Below are positions 56,701 through 62,712 of a stretch of DNA of 64,000 nucleotides, piece after piece. The notes under the pieces are model-generated. The model did no database searches. It was not told the origin of the DNA and saw only the letters and a list, made by a program, of their open reading frames with translations. Source of the stretch: Gambelia wislizenii (taxonomy: Eukaryota; Chordata; Lepidosauria; Squamata; Crotaphytidae); assembly GCA_030847615.1 (NCBI GenBank), contig JAUMIR010000004.1, forward strand, positions 68,851,001-68,915,000, in the 5' to 3' direction. Each line of letters starts with the position of its first letter. Positions within the stretch are counted from its first letter, which is position 1. The position numbers were made by a program, and so were the translations under genes.

Positions 56701-57778
56701 TGTTTGTTTGTTTGTTTGTTTTTTTGCCCTTTCTACGGTCATCTTGTGAGAATGAGAAAGGCTTGGATCCATTGTATCCAATCTTCCCTGATCTGTTCCT
56801 TCTTCCTCTTTTTAGCTCACCTGCAAAACAGTTCTGCAAAGTTCTGCAGCTTGTTGGAGGTCAGTTGATGGGCTGTAGAACTGCTACCTTCAGAGCTTTT
56901 GAAATATTTTGATCAATTTTAAAATGTGCCCCCACCATTCAACAGGTAAACTTAAAAAAAAACAGATATAGAACCACAGGTGGAAGCCCTGGTGGTGCAG
57001 TGGTTAAATGCTGGTACTGCAGCCACAACGTTGCGAGTTTGATCCCAAGGGCCCCAAGGTTAACTCAGCCTTCCATCCTTTCGTAGGTCAGTAAAATGAG
57101 TATCTGGTTTGTGGGGGCAATTAGCTAACAACACACATTGGAAACCGCCTAGTGCCTAACATGCTATAAAGTGGTGTATATGTGTAAAAAGCTGTTGCTT
57201 AACAATTTGTAAGCTGCTCTGAGAGCCTTTGTGGCTGAAGAGCAAGGTATAAACACCTAAAATATTTTTTTATTAAATTAAATTAAATTAAAATTAATTA
57301 AAATAAATGCAAGTAAATAAATAAAAATAAATAAGGCATCATCATAGAAGCATTCTTCCTCTTTCCTCCAATAAGATAGAACATCTGTCGTGAAACTTTC
57401 ACACATCATTTAAAAACAGAGTGGCATTTTGCTTCTTTGGAACAACTGTTTTATTTATATGCGGATTGACCTGTTGACTGAAACTCATAACATTTATAAA
57501 CTAGGGTTGCAATACTGTTCAGACTAACCTGGGAGTAAGTCCAATTGAACTTATTTCGAGGAAAACAGGCATAGAGTAGTGCTGTGTTGTTAAAGTGGTA
57601 TACTTTCTCAGTGAGATGGTATAATTTACCTTTGATCCCATGATGTTCTAAGTGTTTCTGTCAGTGAATGTAGTCTCATTACTTGTTGATGCTTGACTCT
57701 GTTGCAGAGGACTATCATATACCTCGCAAATACATCCAAGGCCTTGGGAAGGCACCAAAGATGGGTTGTAAGAAGTAG
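11719..57778 (+). CDS. EIF2D: Eukaryotic translation initiation factor 2D (ligatin), 15 coding exons, 602 aa
   Basis: EIF2D delivers tRNA to the ribosomal P site independently of eIF2-GTP and helps recycle 40S subunits after termination; it is related to the MCTS1-DENR pair. Joining exons 11719-11774, 14644-14834, 15747-15830, 16527-16617, 25383-25490, 26715-27013, 27634-27751, 30453-30498, 32367-32470, 42305-42463, 47953-48042, 52998-53093, 54838-54958, 55879-56053 and 57708-57778 gives 1809 nt, with GT/AG at every junction and phase kept throughout. By comparison with the human protein (584 aa, from memory) the order is: N-terminal MCT1-like domain (~1-90), PUA domain (~93-172), acidic linker (~180-276), winged helix (~280-365), SWIB/MDM2-like domain (~385-480) and SUI1/eIF1-like domain (~505-582). 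The start has A at -3 and begins [11 protein letters not shown], as expected. The introns hold nearly all the mobile elements of the window. The gene appears intact. Confidence 0.97.
11884..11952 (-). mobile_element. CR1 3' tail fragment in EIF2D intron 1
   Basis: 'agaatcatagagttggaaga' to 'aaccccctgccatgcaggaa' is the antisense CR1 3' end. Confidence 0.7.
11985..12240 (-). mobile_element. LINE 3' tail with (ATC/ATA) repeats, antisense
   Basis: 'aatcataatcataatcataa' followed by 'tttctatcccgcccctctg' reads on the - strand as a LINE tail ending in a short tandem repeat. AT-rich simple sequence follows to about 12210. Confidence 0.5.
12640..12790 (+). mobile_element. CR1 3' end fragment, sense
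   Basis: 'ggcaggttggccactgggtc' to 'tggatggcccatgtggtctc ttccgattctatgat' is a CR1 3' UTR read on the + strand. Confidence 0.65.
13195..13325 (+). mobile_element. CR1 3' end fragment, sense
   Basis: 'gtattcctgcaaggcagggg gttgaactaaatggcccttg' is a second CR1 tail in intron 1. Confidence 0.6.
13330..14600. other. EIF2D intron 1 remainder, nothing recognised
   Basis: ORFs of up to 116 codons occur (for example 13536-13886) but show no known domain or splice context. Confidence 0.4.
14644..14834 (+). CDS. EIF2D: EIF2D coding exon 2 (aa 19-82)
   Basis: Acceptor is ttggCAG and donor is acag|gtagga. It encodes the N-terminal MCT1-like domain, including the recognisable stretch [15 protein letters not shown] and the end of the segment VEKTMYPT. 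191 nt, in phase with exon 1. Confidence 0.96.
14985..15215 (-). mobile_element. 5S rRNA-headed SINE in EIF2D intron 2
   Basis: On the - strand 'ctgatctaggaagctaagca', 'gggtcagccctagttagtac' and 'ttggatgggagactgcc' match 5S rRNA almost base for base. The body ('gaaggcaatggtaaacc' ... 'ggtgacttgcagg') is shared with the 5590 copy. Confidence 0.8.
15747..15830 (+). CDS. EIF2D: EIF2D coding exon 3 (aa 83-110)
   Basis: Acceptor is gggatAG after a pyrimidine tract, and donor is gcag|gtaagg. It encodes [19 protein letters not shown]..., the conserved segment at the start of the PUA domain. An L2-like LINE tail begins soon after the donor. Confidence 0.96.
15880..16400 (+). mobile_element. L2-like LINE 3' end
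   Basis: Contains a decayed 'ctctgtaactcccttcctta ggaaat' (equivalent of the LWNSLP... C-terminal motif), 'caacaggcttttcgatgtga', a T-rich UTR and the tail 'gtggagtataaataaagata ttaatattaataata'. The LINE clade is inferred from the C-terminal motif. Confidence 0.55.
16527..16617 (+). CDS. EIF2D: EIF2D coding exon 4 (aa 111-140)
   Basis: Acceptor is tctacAG and donor is aatag|gtatga. It encodes the PUA segment beginning DLMLPGV. The split codon joins to exon 5 as AG+T (Ser), where the human protein, from memory, has Arg. Intron 4 that follows is 8.8 kb and carries a CR1 and a DIRS element. Confidence 0.92.
17285..17512 (-). mobile_element. tRNA-derived SINE in EIF2D intron 4
   Basis: On the - strand: 'gagccagtgtggtatagtgg' (A box), 'ggtttgaatccccgctcagc' (B box), then the common SINE body. 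Confidence 0.75.
17850..19499 (+). mobile_element. CR1 LINE ORF2 fragment, sense
   Basis: Broken frames carry the CR1 ORF2 order: end of the endonuclease region ([16 protein letters not shown]), linker, RT fingers ([20 protein letters not shown]), [33 protein letters not shown] and an intact FADD at 19273-19284. Several frameshifts and stops (for example near 18158 and 18799) make it a pseudogene. The expected CR1 3' end is absent: CR1 stops at about 19499, where the DIRS element begins. Confidence 0.9.
19500..24366 (+). mobile_element. DIRS-type tyrosine-recombinase retrotransposon, sense to EIF2D, inactive
   Basis: Order on the + strand: Gag-like region (about 19950-20964), RT (from about 21100; best segment 21599-22370), RNase H-like region (to about 22930) and tyrosine recombinase (22963-23957). 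The recombinase keeps HSTR (23777-23788) and the Tyr of FIRHY (23885-23887). The RT motif is LDN where LDD is expected (Asn codon 21674-21676). Frameshifts separate the pieces. Near the right end are inverted arms (24042-24100, 24307-24364) and the direct repeat CCCATCTGTAACGACTC (23998, 24287). The left boundary is set by loss of CR1 homology. Confidence 0.85.
22963..23957 (+). pseudogene. DIRS tyrosine recombinase, frameshifted
   Basis: Two overlapping frames (22963-23631 and 23429-23957) must be joined to cover the enzyme. The N-terminal core-binding-like part includes [12 protein letters not shown], and the C-terminal catalytic part has [10 protein letters not shown] and FIRHYKM. In the family this enzyme integrates circular cDNA without target-site duplication. 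Confidence 0.75.
25060..25297 (-). mobile_element. tRNA-derived SINE upstream of EIF2D exon 5
   Basis: Antisense copy with 'cccaaggtcacccagtgggt ttccatagctg' in the tRNA-adjacent region and 'ttatgtgccttccaattgac tc' as body end. Confidence 0.65.
25383..25490 (+). CDS. EIF2D: EIF2D coding exon 5 (aa 141-176)
   Basis: Acceptor is ttcccccccAG and donor is atg|gtaggt. It encodes [16 protein letters not shown]... and HTYMDHLW, the conserved end of the PUA domain. Confidence 0.96.
26170..26500 (-). mobile_element. Older CR1-type LINE 3' fragment in EIF2D intron 5
   Basis: 'gagtcatagaactgtaaatt' to 'gatatttgaagatggct' follows the CR1 3' layout ('tggccatgcaagctctgttt aaaaacct') with more substitutions than other copies here. 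Ends about 215 bp before exon 6. Confidence 0.55.
26715..27013 (+). CDS. EIF2D: EIF2D coding exon 6, acidic linker (aa 177-276)
   Basis: Acceptor is taaaaaAG and donor is caag|gtataa. The longest coding exon (299 nt) encodes a low-complexity linker rich in Glu (runs such as [12 protein letters not shown]). Only its first residues (GDKSCPP) and last residues resemble the human linker. Reading through the donor gives a short intronic tail ending near 27069, so intron retention would truncate the protein. Confidence 0.92.
27634..27751 (+). CDS. EIF2D: EIF2D coding exon 7 (aa 277-315)
   Basis: Acceptor is ttgacAG and donor is gctg|gtaagt. It encodes [20 protein letters not shown], the start of the winged-helix region, and ends in FSCC. 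Confidence 0.97.
27765..27892. mobile_element. Palindromic repeat ('acatctggagggcc' type)
   Basis: 'ccttccacatgttgttgcac tgcagtttccat' pairs with 'atggaatttgcagtccagca acatctggagggcc' across a short centre. Relatives are at 36108, 38030, 56160, 59683 and 61430. Confidence 0.55.
27900..29200. other. EIF2D intron 7 stretch, nothing recognised
   Basis: A 151-codon frame (27835-28290) lacks any domain and begins inside a repeat. No splice or coding evidence. Confidence 0.4.
29202..29885. mobile_element. Non-autonomous DNA element with internal hairpin
   Basis: The ends 'accatatatactgatgta' and 'gcatgggtatatacaatac' are roughly inverted. Interior blocks 'tgccaccaccattttctcac' and 'gccgccaccaccattttcct' are direct repeats, and 29401-29455/29465-29520 form a long hairpin. 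Confidence 0.5.
30453..30498 (+). CDS. EIF2D: EIF2D coding exon 8 (aa 316-331)
   Basis: A 46-nt exon with acceptor ctaatAG and donor aaag|gtgagt. It encodes [15 protein letters not shown], nearly unchanged from other vertebrates. Confidence 0.96.
31126..31345 (+). mobile_element. tRNA-derived SINE in EIF2D intron 8
   Basis: A box 'tgtggtgtagtggtttaggtg', B box 'tggtttgaatctc', then 'cctcagaggaaggtaaaggc' and 'gggtcactataagtcagaaa tgactta'. Confidence 0.8.
31384..31605 (+). mobile_element. tRNA-derived SINE, second copy in intron 8
   Basis: Same family in the same orientation as the preceding copy, with a better preserved B box 'agagttcgaatccctg' and body ending 'gggtcaccttagagtcgcca caaatcagaaat'. 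Confidence 0.85.
32367..32470 (+). CDS. EIF2D: EIF2D coding exon 9 (aa 332-365)
   Basis: Acceptor is ctcttAG and donor is acag|gtaaga. It encodes [20 protein letters not shown] and VESIVDVDW, the end of the winged helix. The 9.8-kb intron 9 that follows holds a Penelope copy and an L1/Tx1 copy. Confidence 0.97.
32886..33114. mobile_element. Palindromic MITE nested in Penelope copy D
   Basis: Ends GAGATTTTCACACTACACTG ... CAGTGTGAAAATCTC are good inverted repeats. The insert splits the Penelope sequence 'gtgtgtggagtttat / agtctgtgaacccctgtt' that is continuous in copies C and E. Confidence 0.75.
33240..33397 (-). pseudogene. C-terminal remnant of a Penelope-like ORF
   Basis: The - strand frame reads [19 protein letters not shown] and then [12 protein letters not shown]. 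As I recall, the REAIEI-x-K-x3-NFNR pattern closes the RT/GIY-YIG ORF of vertebrate Penelope elements. The frame runs without a stop into terminal-repeat sequence. The RT and endonuclease domains are absent. Confidence 0.6.
33700..35880. other. EIF2D intron 9 stretch, nothing recognised
   Basis: AT-rich unique-looking sequence. A possible SINE scrap with a tRNA B-box-like 'gtgttcaagtctctgctcag ccatgg' lies at about 35655 of the same region. Confidence 0.4.
35881..36105. mobile_element. MITE with TACAGGTTG ends
   Basis: Left end 'tacaggttgctccccatatc c' and right end 'ggatatgagggtcaacctgc a' are inverted repeats. Internal 'tggataatagcaaaccctat tgaaatgaatg' matches no gene. Confidence 0.65.
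36108..36238. mobile_element. Palindromic repeat ('acatctggagggcc' type)
   Basis: 'ggccctccagatgttttta' pairs with 'aaatatctggagggcca'. Confidence 0.6.
36240..38025. other. EIF2D intron 9 stretch, nothing recognised
   Basis: Short ORFs only. No domain, tRNA or clear mobile element was identified. Confidence 0.4.
38030..38185. mobile_element. Palindromic repeat ('acatctgg' type)
   Basis: 'cagtgattctcaacctttgg' and 'caaagcgtcagaatcattac' are the outer arms. 'ttgaacaaatctttg' and 'gaagttcaaaacatctgg' are the inner arms. Confidence 0.5.
38312..38973. mobile_element. Long Tc1/mariner-like MITE, TA target site
   Basis: TA-CAGTTGTCCCTTCATATTCG at the left and CGCGAATATAAAGGGACAACTG-TA at the right. 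The interior holds direct duplications ('tttcctccttaaatgctcag aggctg' at about 38468 and 38852) and a poly(G) run near 38894. Confidence 0.8.
38974..41826 (+). mobile_element. L1/Tx1-clade LINE ORF2 fragment, sense, with poly(A) tail
   Basis: Broken frames in order: [20 protein letters not shown] (RT fingers), [15 protein letters not shown], a decayed palm region, [28 protein letters not shown], an intact YADD (39849-39860), [32 protein letters not shown] and the C-terminal [13 protein letters not shown] region (41001-41639 open). The 3' end is AATAAAATC followed by T/A-rich tail (41806-41826). Several frameshifts make it inactive, and the ORF1 and endonuclease parts are missing (5' truncation). 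Confidence 0.85.
42305..42463 (+). CDS. EIF2D: EIF2D coding exon 10 (aa 366-418)
   Basis: Acceptor is aatttcAG and donor is ataa|gtaagg. It encodes SIRSFVVPE, a variable stretch, then [14 protein letters not shown] and the start of the SWIB-like domain. A DIRS-type element begins within a few tens of bases of the donor. Confidence 0.96.
42480..47290 (-). mobile_element. Second DIRS-type element, antisense to EIF2D, decayed
   Basis: Read on the - strand from 47290 to 42480: Gag-like region (46.7-46.1 kb), RT (45204-44600), RNase H-like region (about 44590-44056) and tyrosine recombinase C-terminus (43102-42707, with a THSTQ remnant where HSTR is expected). The RT reads [20 protein letters not shown] and PYLDV instead of LDD. 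Inverted ends pair 42507-42556 with 47224-47270. A second copy of the end sequence is at about 42690-42770, as expected for the internal complementary region. More decayed than the element at 19500. Confidence 0.8.
47953..48042 (+). CDS. EIF2D: EIF2D coding exon 11 (aa 419-448)
   Basis: Acceptor is ttcctcAG and donor is aaaaa|gtatgt. It encodes [20 protein letters not shown] and NELVDE, part of the SWIB/MDM2-like domain. Confidence 0.96.
48129..48953. mobile_element. Penelope-like element, copy E, inverted arms, 9-bp TSD
   Basis: AATTTTGCA at 48129-48137 and 48945-48953 flanks an 807-bp insert. The left arm (- strand sense) includes a coding remnant ([20 protein letters not shown] on the - strand, 48556 downward). 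The right arm (48760-48944) is the inverted terminal repeat. The middle 185 bp belongs to neither arm. Confidence 0.8.
50042..52205 (-). mobile_element. CR1 LINE, antisense, with internal tandem duplication
   Basis: CR1 3' UTR-like sequence at 50042-50900, then on the - strand RT ([20 protein letters not shown]) and endonuclease C-terminus ([20 protein letters not shown]) toward 52 kb. The segment 51285-51742 is repeated at 51743-52202. Much of the RT is missing between about 51290 and 51100, so there is also an internal deletion. Confidence 0.8.
52142..52285. repeat. Inverted repeat (hairpin) at the CR1 end
   Basis: Arm 52142-52191 and arm 52240-52285 are near-perfect reverse complements ('ccatttatttttacccaaat' with 'atttgggtaaaaataaatgg'), separated by about 48 nt. 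Confidence 0.85.
52998..53093 (+). CDS. EIF2D: EIF2D coding exon 12 (aa 449-480)
   Basis: Acceptor is gattacAG and donor is gcag|gtgagg. It encodes [18 protein letters not shown] and LKWDDLLS, the end of the SWIB-like domain. Confidence 0.96.
53600..53800 (-). mobile_element. CR1 3' tail fragment in EIF2D intron 12
   Basis: 'agaatcatacagctggaagg gaccacaagggcc' to 'tccactgttgaatagctctt acag' is the antisense CR1 end. Confidence 0.75.
54368..54497 (-). mobile_element. tRNA-derived SINE, internally deleted
   Basis: The body 'gttatgtgccttcaagttga' to 'cagaggaggcttgtcatgg' joins directly to the head end 'agcactcaaaccactacacc acatggct'. The B-box region is missing. Confidence 0.6.
54838..54958 (+). 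CDS. EIF2D: EIF2D coding exon 13 (aa 481-521)
   Basis: Acceptor is tctggcAG and donor is aaag|gtaagg. It encodes [20 protein letters not shown] and [11 protein letters not shown], the entry into the SUI1/eIF1-like domain. Confidence 0.97.
55879..56053 (+). CDS. EIF2D: EIF2D coding exon 14, SUI1 core (aa 522-579)
   Basis: Acceptor is gctggcAG and donor is atag|gtaagt. It encodes [20 protein letters not shown] and [16 protein letters not shown], the eIF1-like fold that binds the 40S subunit. Confidence 0.97.
56160..56262. mobile_element. Palindromic repeat fragment ('caactcccatcatccc' type)
   Basis: 'gtgcaactcccatcatccct' and 'gctgggactgatggttgccg' are the inner arms. Confidence 0.5.
56288..56482. 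mobile_element. Palindromic MITE
   Basis: 'tcacattacaatgttatagt gct' pairs with 'agtgctataacagtgtagtg ta'. Same family as 4198 and 32886. Confidence 0.6.
56696..56725. repeat. (GTTT)n microsatellite
   Basis: Tandem gttt units ending in a T run. Confidence 0.9.
56983..57335 (+). mobile_element. tRNA-derived SINE (second family) in EIF2D intron 14
   Basis: Head 'ctggtggtgcagtggttaaa tgc' (A box) and 'gttgcgagtttgatccc' (B box). The body lacks the 'cagaggaaggcaatgg' block of the other SINEs. The tail is 'ctgctctgagagcctttgtg gctgaagagcaaggtataaa' then (ATTAA)n/(AAATA)n. Confidence 0.7.
57708..57778 (+). CDS. EIF2D: EIF2D coding exon 15 and stop (aa 580-602)
   Basis: Acceptor is ctgttgcAG. It encodes [20 protein letters not shown] and a Cys-Lys-Lys end, with TAG at 57776-57778. 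The 3' UTR follows directly. Confidence 0.96.
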
Positions 57779-57905
57779 TGAGGTCTCAAGATATTCAGAG
57801 TTCCATTATTTATACATATTTTATGTGAGTAATCCAACAGCCTTACCTATTAAAAATTGTTTTTATTTAAAAGATGAAATAAAAGATTTATCTCTGGGTA
57901 TCTCA
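57779..57905 (+). terminator. EIF2D: EIF2D 3' UTR with polyadenylation signal
   Basis: An AATAAA hexamer lies at 57878-57883, about 100 nt after the stop codon. The downstream end is estimated at 15-25 nt past the signal. No earlier canonical hexamer is seen. Confidence 0.75.
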
Positions 57906-59370
57906 CTGAGCTTTCAACATAATTTCTGGGGAACCACTGGTCATTGCTGAATACTGCTGTAACGTAATTCCTTTCAGTGCAGATTAATAGAACAAAGTAT
58001 CCATTTGTGTAATATATTGGCATCTGACAATTGCCAAGCAACCCTGTTAAATGGGGTAAGCTACAGAATGTTTTTATATCCTGAAGCAGGCTATTCCCTA
58101 TTTTCTGTGCTGTTCTATTTCAAAAGGACTCCTGTAGGCTTCACATTTTATTGAGAAAACCAGAGTGCCTTCAGTGTTCTAAACAGAAACATATTGGTGG
58201 ATCCCTGGAAAACAGAGAGGTAACTGGAAGCCTGATTGGACAAATCCAACCCAAAGCAAAAAAGCCTCTGATTCCACTGCATTGTCTTTGTTCCCACTAG
58301 ATCTCCAGTTTGGCCTGTGAGGAAGAGTGGGTGAACAGATAAATTGGCAAGATGAAGAAGGGAGGGAATGGCAAAGGGGTAACACTACTGAGAACATCAC
58401 CTTTCCACACTGTTTCTCTGGAGAGAGAATTACCTGGGAGCCTACCTCTTACAGCACTCTTAACCTTTTCTTTACTAGGGACCCCCTTTAAATATCTTTT
58501 GTTACCTTGGACCCCCAAGACTTAACTCAAGATTTAAAACCATCATCATCCATTATCAATTACACCATCCATTAAACATTCCCTCATCAGAGGGAGAGGA
58601 AAGACTTTTCTCCTGCTTTTTCCTGCCAATTTGCACCCGGAGTGAACATCAATGCACAGGCGCAGCCAACCAGCCTTTGCTTTGGCTCCTGTCATGTGAC
58701 CACTCCACTGTGGGGAGGAAGTGGGCTGAACAGCCTTCAAGCCTTTGCAGACCCCCCTCTGAGGACATCGCGGCCCCCACAGGGGACCACGGACCACAGG
58801 TAAAGAACCACTGTCTTACAGAGTGCAGTTTTTTTCTGGGGAAAAAACATTGCCCACTCGTGTATAGCATTGCAGACGAAGAGGCATTTATTGTATGTGC
58901 ACACACAAGTAGCTCTCCTTCTCTCACATAATTGTGCACCTTAGGCATTTCCCTTTATTTTCAGAGTAGGCAAAGGTGGCTCTTTGCACTTTTTCCTTGC
59001 AGTATAACAACATTTGGTGGGATCCTCTCTCCCTTTACACACCTCTGACCTGCTTATGTACTTCTGTAAGCTAAGGCACAGGAGAGTGGTAGTGAATGTG
59101 TGAAGTATATAAAAGACAGGCTGTGCTTTGCTCACCTTGGGGTAGAGCAGGTTCAAAAACTTCTGGCCTGAGTCCCTTTATGAGTGGGAATGGCTGTAGT
59201 TAGAACAAATGTGGCTAGTCATTCAGGTCTTGTTCATTTAAAATATGGTGCTTGGTGTTTTTTTTAAATCAGTTGCCAGCAGTGGGAAGGAGGCCTTAGA
59301 TAAGATTCTATGGTTATTTGAGGACAATACCAAGGAATACCACAGGAGGGCAAAAGATAATGAAACCAAA
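57906..59370. other. Intergenic space between convergent EIF2D and RASSF5
   Basis: About 1.5 kb. 58470-58830 looks like a mobile-element remnant ('actagggaccccctttaaat' ... 'ggggaccacggaccacaggt'). Otherwise nothing was recognised. Confidence 0.45.
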
Positions 59371-59371
59371 T

Positions 59372-62300
59372 GGACTTCTTGAAACAACTTTATTGGAGAC
59401 AGTTTACTGTATTTTTTAATAGCATCTTACACAGTTTATATCACATGAACAGATTGGTCAGGAGCTTTAAAAAAAGCTGGAAAGTGGCATTTTCTCAGTC
59501 ATAGGGCTGAAACAGTAGTAAAAATAAATTACGGCATAGCCAAAATGTACGGTATTTACTTTCCCACAAGCTTCCACTAATTTCATTCTATACAGATTGT
59601 ACACATTTTACAACTGACCATTGAAAAAGGAAAAAAAATATCCATGTACAGATGCAGGCAACACAACATACTAAACCATGGCTGGCAAAGTGTGCCCCTC
59701 CAGATTTTGTTGGACTACCTCTCCTAGCATCCCTTACCACTGGCTGTGCTGCCAAGAATTTTGGGGAACTGGAGTCCAACAACATTTTGAGGGGCGCATT
59801 TTGCCCACACCTGCACTAAACAAAGGCACTGCCAGCAGTAGTCTGTGCATCTTAAGTTGGGGCCTCCACTAACTCCTATCTAAGGCGTCTGCTCTGCCAC
59901 AGATCAAGTGGCTCAGGTTCTTTCACCATTGACCTTCAGAATTATTTTTTTATTCCCTTAATGGCCCATAGATATATAATCTTCTAAATAAAAAGAAAGA
60001 CAACATACCCACCTATTTTGCAGGTGACTTAGTCAGCAGCACTTACATAAATTGCATAAGAAGCCATGCCTTCTATAAAACTGTTCTCAATATTTGAGGG
60101 GTGGGGACAGCAGGAGGATGAAGAGTGCCAGTCATTGAAAAGCAAGGGTGTGATTTTCCTCCAGTAAGGATAAAAGAGAAAATAAAAAAGAAATATGCAA
60201 TATTCTTAGGTAGAAGATATCACTGGTATACAGAAACTGCCTTTGGGTTTGGGGTGGGGTTTTTTTTGTTGTTGTTGTTCTCATTCTTGGTAGTACCAGT
60301 ATTGAAAGAACTTGTGGTCCCTCCTCAGTGTGCGTGGCCACATATTTCTACAGTGATTCAGCATTTTGCTGGTGCTTCTTTCTAAATGTTCCAGGCTTTC
60401 CTTGTGCTGTAATAATAGTTCTTCTCTAGTCCTTATTGCAGGATACTTCTCTTCCAGTTCTCCCAGAGAAGGAAATGAATCTTTGTCTCCTTGCCTGTTC
60501 TAAGAAAGCTTTGGTCTAGAGTATCTGCAACAAATTCCACAGGTATTGGCCTCGGCTTTCTGGCTTTACCAGTTAAGGAGTCTAACACAAACAACACAGT
60601 GTACAGGCAAATAGCATAACGTACAGGCAATGTTGCCTTTCCTGTTCTAAACCAAGGGCAAAATAGGGTAAGGTTTGTTAGGGATTCTCTACTTGTACCT
60701 CTTGGGTTTGCTGAGGCAGACGACAGCAGCTGCCAAAATACTTCTAACACAACTTTTTGGCTTGCCAGCTCATACTTTGAAGTTAGCCCCCAAAAGGAAG
60801 TCCTATAAACCTAGTTTTTAAAAATCAGATTTACACTGAAATATATTGGGATGGGGGTGAGGGCATTGGAACACAGAAGAAAGCAATTACGGTATTTTGT
60901 CTTACAAAATCACTTTCTTAGAGAAAACCAGGAAAATAAGATTGCTTTCTGTCCTAATAATGCAGTGAGCAAGCTGTTACCCACTTGCTTAGAAATGGCA
61001 GCTATAGCTGCAGTCACAATAGAGCCACTTTGCTGTCAACTGTTTGTCCATCTGACACATTGATGTGGGCAGGGCCAGATGCTCTCATAAGTGCAGTGAT
61101 AGCTGAAGAATATCCACGTCTGCCTCCAAGTGTAAGATGAATAGAGGTAAAGCAGAAAGCTCTGTACAAAACATAAGGAATTTTAAGTAAGTTTGCCAGC
61201 ATTGTTTGTTTGACACATAAGTGCTCTGCCCATACCATACAACACCTGCTGTATCATCACATTACTTTTTAAACCTCCATACTACATGGAAGAGACTAAT
61301 GACACCACTGAAAACAGAGGGATGACCTCACAAGCAGAATAATCAGTTATGTTGATGACTTGCACAGGTCTCATTTACTGATCACTTTCCCTTTGATGTA
61401 GCACAGAAGCGGGTGGGACTTGTGCTTTTCCATATGCTGGACTACAGTTTCCATCATCCCTAATCACCAGCCATAGTGGCTGGGCCTGATGAGAACTGAT
61501 GTCTGGGAACATGTGGGAGAGTCACAGGTTTCTCACTTTTACTTTAGCAGAATCTCTCAAGCAGGCACTGTAGCCTGCAGGTTGAAATTGCAACATCAGG
61601 GAGGGAAATCACCAATAGATTTGTAGCTCATCTGCTAGTACTTGTGAGTCCATAACAGGATCAGCCCAATATCACTTCCAGTTCCTTTCAAGGTCTTGGT
61701 GTTAATTTAAGGCTGTTAGGTGACTGACATCTTGACCATACAAAGGGGCAAGGCTCAAAGTCAGTTTGCTGTCAGATCTCTTGATACTGGTCCCAGTTCT
61801 TACTGTATATGAAGAAGTACCGTACTTCCAAATTTAGGACTATGTTTGAAATATTAGGCTGGGGGGCATGACCAAGAAGACAATCCATACACACTTGCAG
61901 AAAGATACCTCTTTTCCCCCTGAGAAATATGGAAATAATAACTCAAGACCAAAGCGCTCTAGCACCATCAAAACCTGCTGTGTATCTACAGCTTTCTTGG
62001 CATCTGTTCTCTTCATATGGTGCAACAGACTGTTTGGCATCCTTTACACTGTAGAGTCTACAGTGTCCATATGTATCAGAGCAATAATTCTTCATGAGCT
62101 GATGTGGACCTTTCAGTAGCTCATGTGATGAAATTACCACAAGAGAGCACATTCATTGCACTTCTGCCACACATACGCACAAATTCAGCAGGTGAGGTAT
62201 CGGGATGCAGGAAAAGGATGATAGCAGTTTGGGCCTGGCCCTCAGCATTTGTACCATAAGCAAACCAATTCCTTGGACATTCAACATTTACTGCAAAGTT

Positions 62301-62559
62301 TCCTGGCTATGCCATTCAGGTTGACCACCTCAGAAGGAGATGCAGCATTCTACTTTTGGTGTCTGGAGGGCCAGTGGACGGGGATGTCCATTTCCCATTT
62401 TGTAACAACCAATTCTAAGCACACCTTAGATTGCAGCCAAATCGGAAAAGTGTCCTGAGAAGAAAAATCTTGATTGGGTATTATTTTAGTTTCGTTTTTA
62501 AATATATATGTATTTATTTTAACAGTTTAGTTTATCACTAGCCACACCACCAGACTTAG
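59372..62559 (-). other. RASSF5: Probable RASSF5 3' UTR
   Basis: Two possible poly(A) signals (AATAAA on the - strand) follow the stop: a proximal one at 62513-62518, giving a 3' UTR under 70 nt, and a distal one at 59389-59394, giving about 3.2 kb. The interval is less repeat-dense than the rest of the window but contains two short palindromic-repeat fragments (59683-59815, 61430-61515). Which signal is used cannot be decided here. Confidence 0.5.
59683..59815. mobile_element. Palindromic repeat within the presumed RASSF5 3' UTR
   Basis: 'ggcaaagtgtgcccctccag attttgttggact' pairs with 'agtccaacaacattttgagg ggcgcattttgcc'. Confidence 0.6.
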
Positions 62560-62712
62560 TTATCCAGGCATCTCGTTTGCTTCTTTCAAGGCCTCTTGCA
62601 GTCTTTGCTTAAATTTCTCATACTTCTTCTGCACTTGCTGGATTTTGTCTTTTTCTTCTCTTTCTAGTATTACTAGGAAATTCTGTAGTTCTGGAATAGA
62701 GAAGTCATCCCA
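62560..62712 (-). CDS. RASSF5: RASSF5 last coding exon (SARAH-domain C-terminus), partial gene
   Basis: On the - strand a pyrimidine-rich acceptor (ctccttAG) at 62713-62714 opens an exon of 153 nt ending in TAA (62560-62562), giving 50 residues. It begins WDDFSIPELQNFL and continues into an amphipathic, heptad-like helix with EREEKDKIQQVQKKYEKF, ending NEMPG. This is the SARAH coiled-coil that lets RASSF5 (NORE1/RAPL) pair with MST kinases. The wording is closer to RASSF5 than to RASSF1 or RASSF3 as I recall them. Its convergent position next to EIF2D matches mammalian synteny. No earlier exon was found between 62713 and the window end. Confidence 0.87.
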   Translation of the reverse strand, partial: WDDFSIPELQNFLVILEREEKDKIQQVQKKYEKFKQRLQEALKEANEMPG

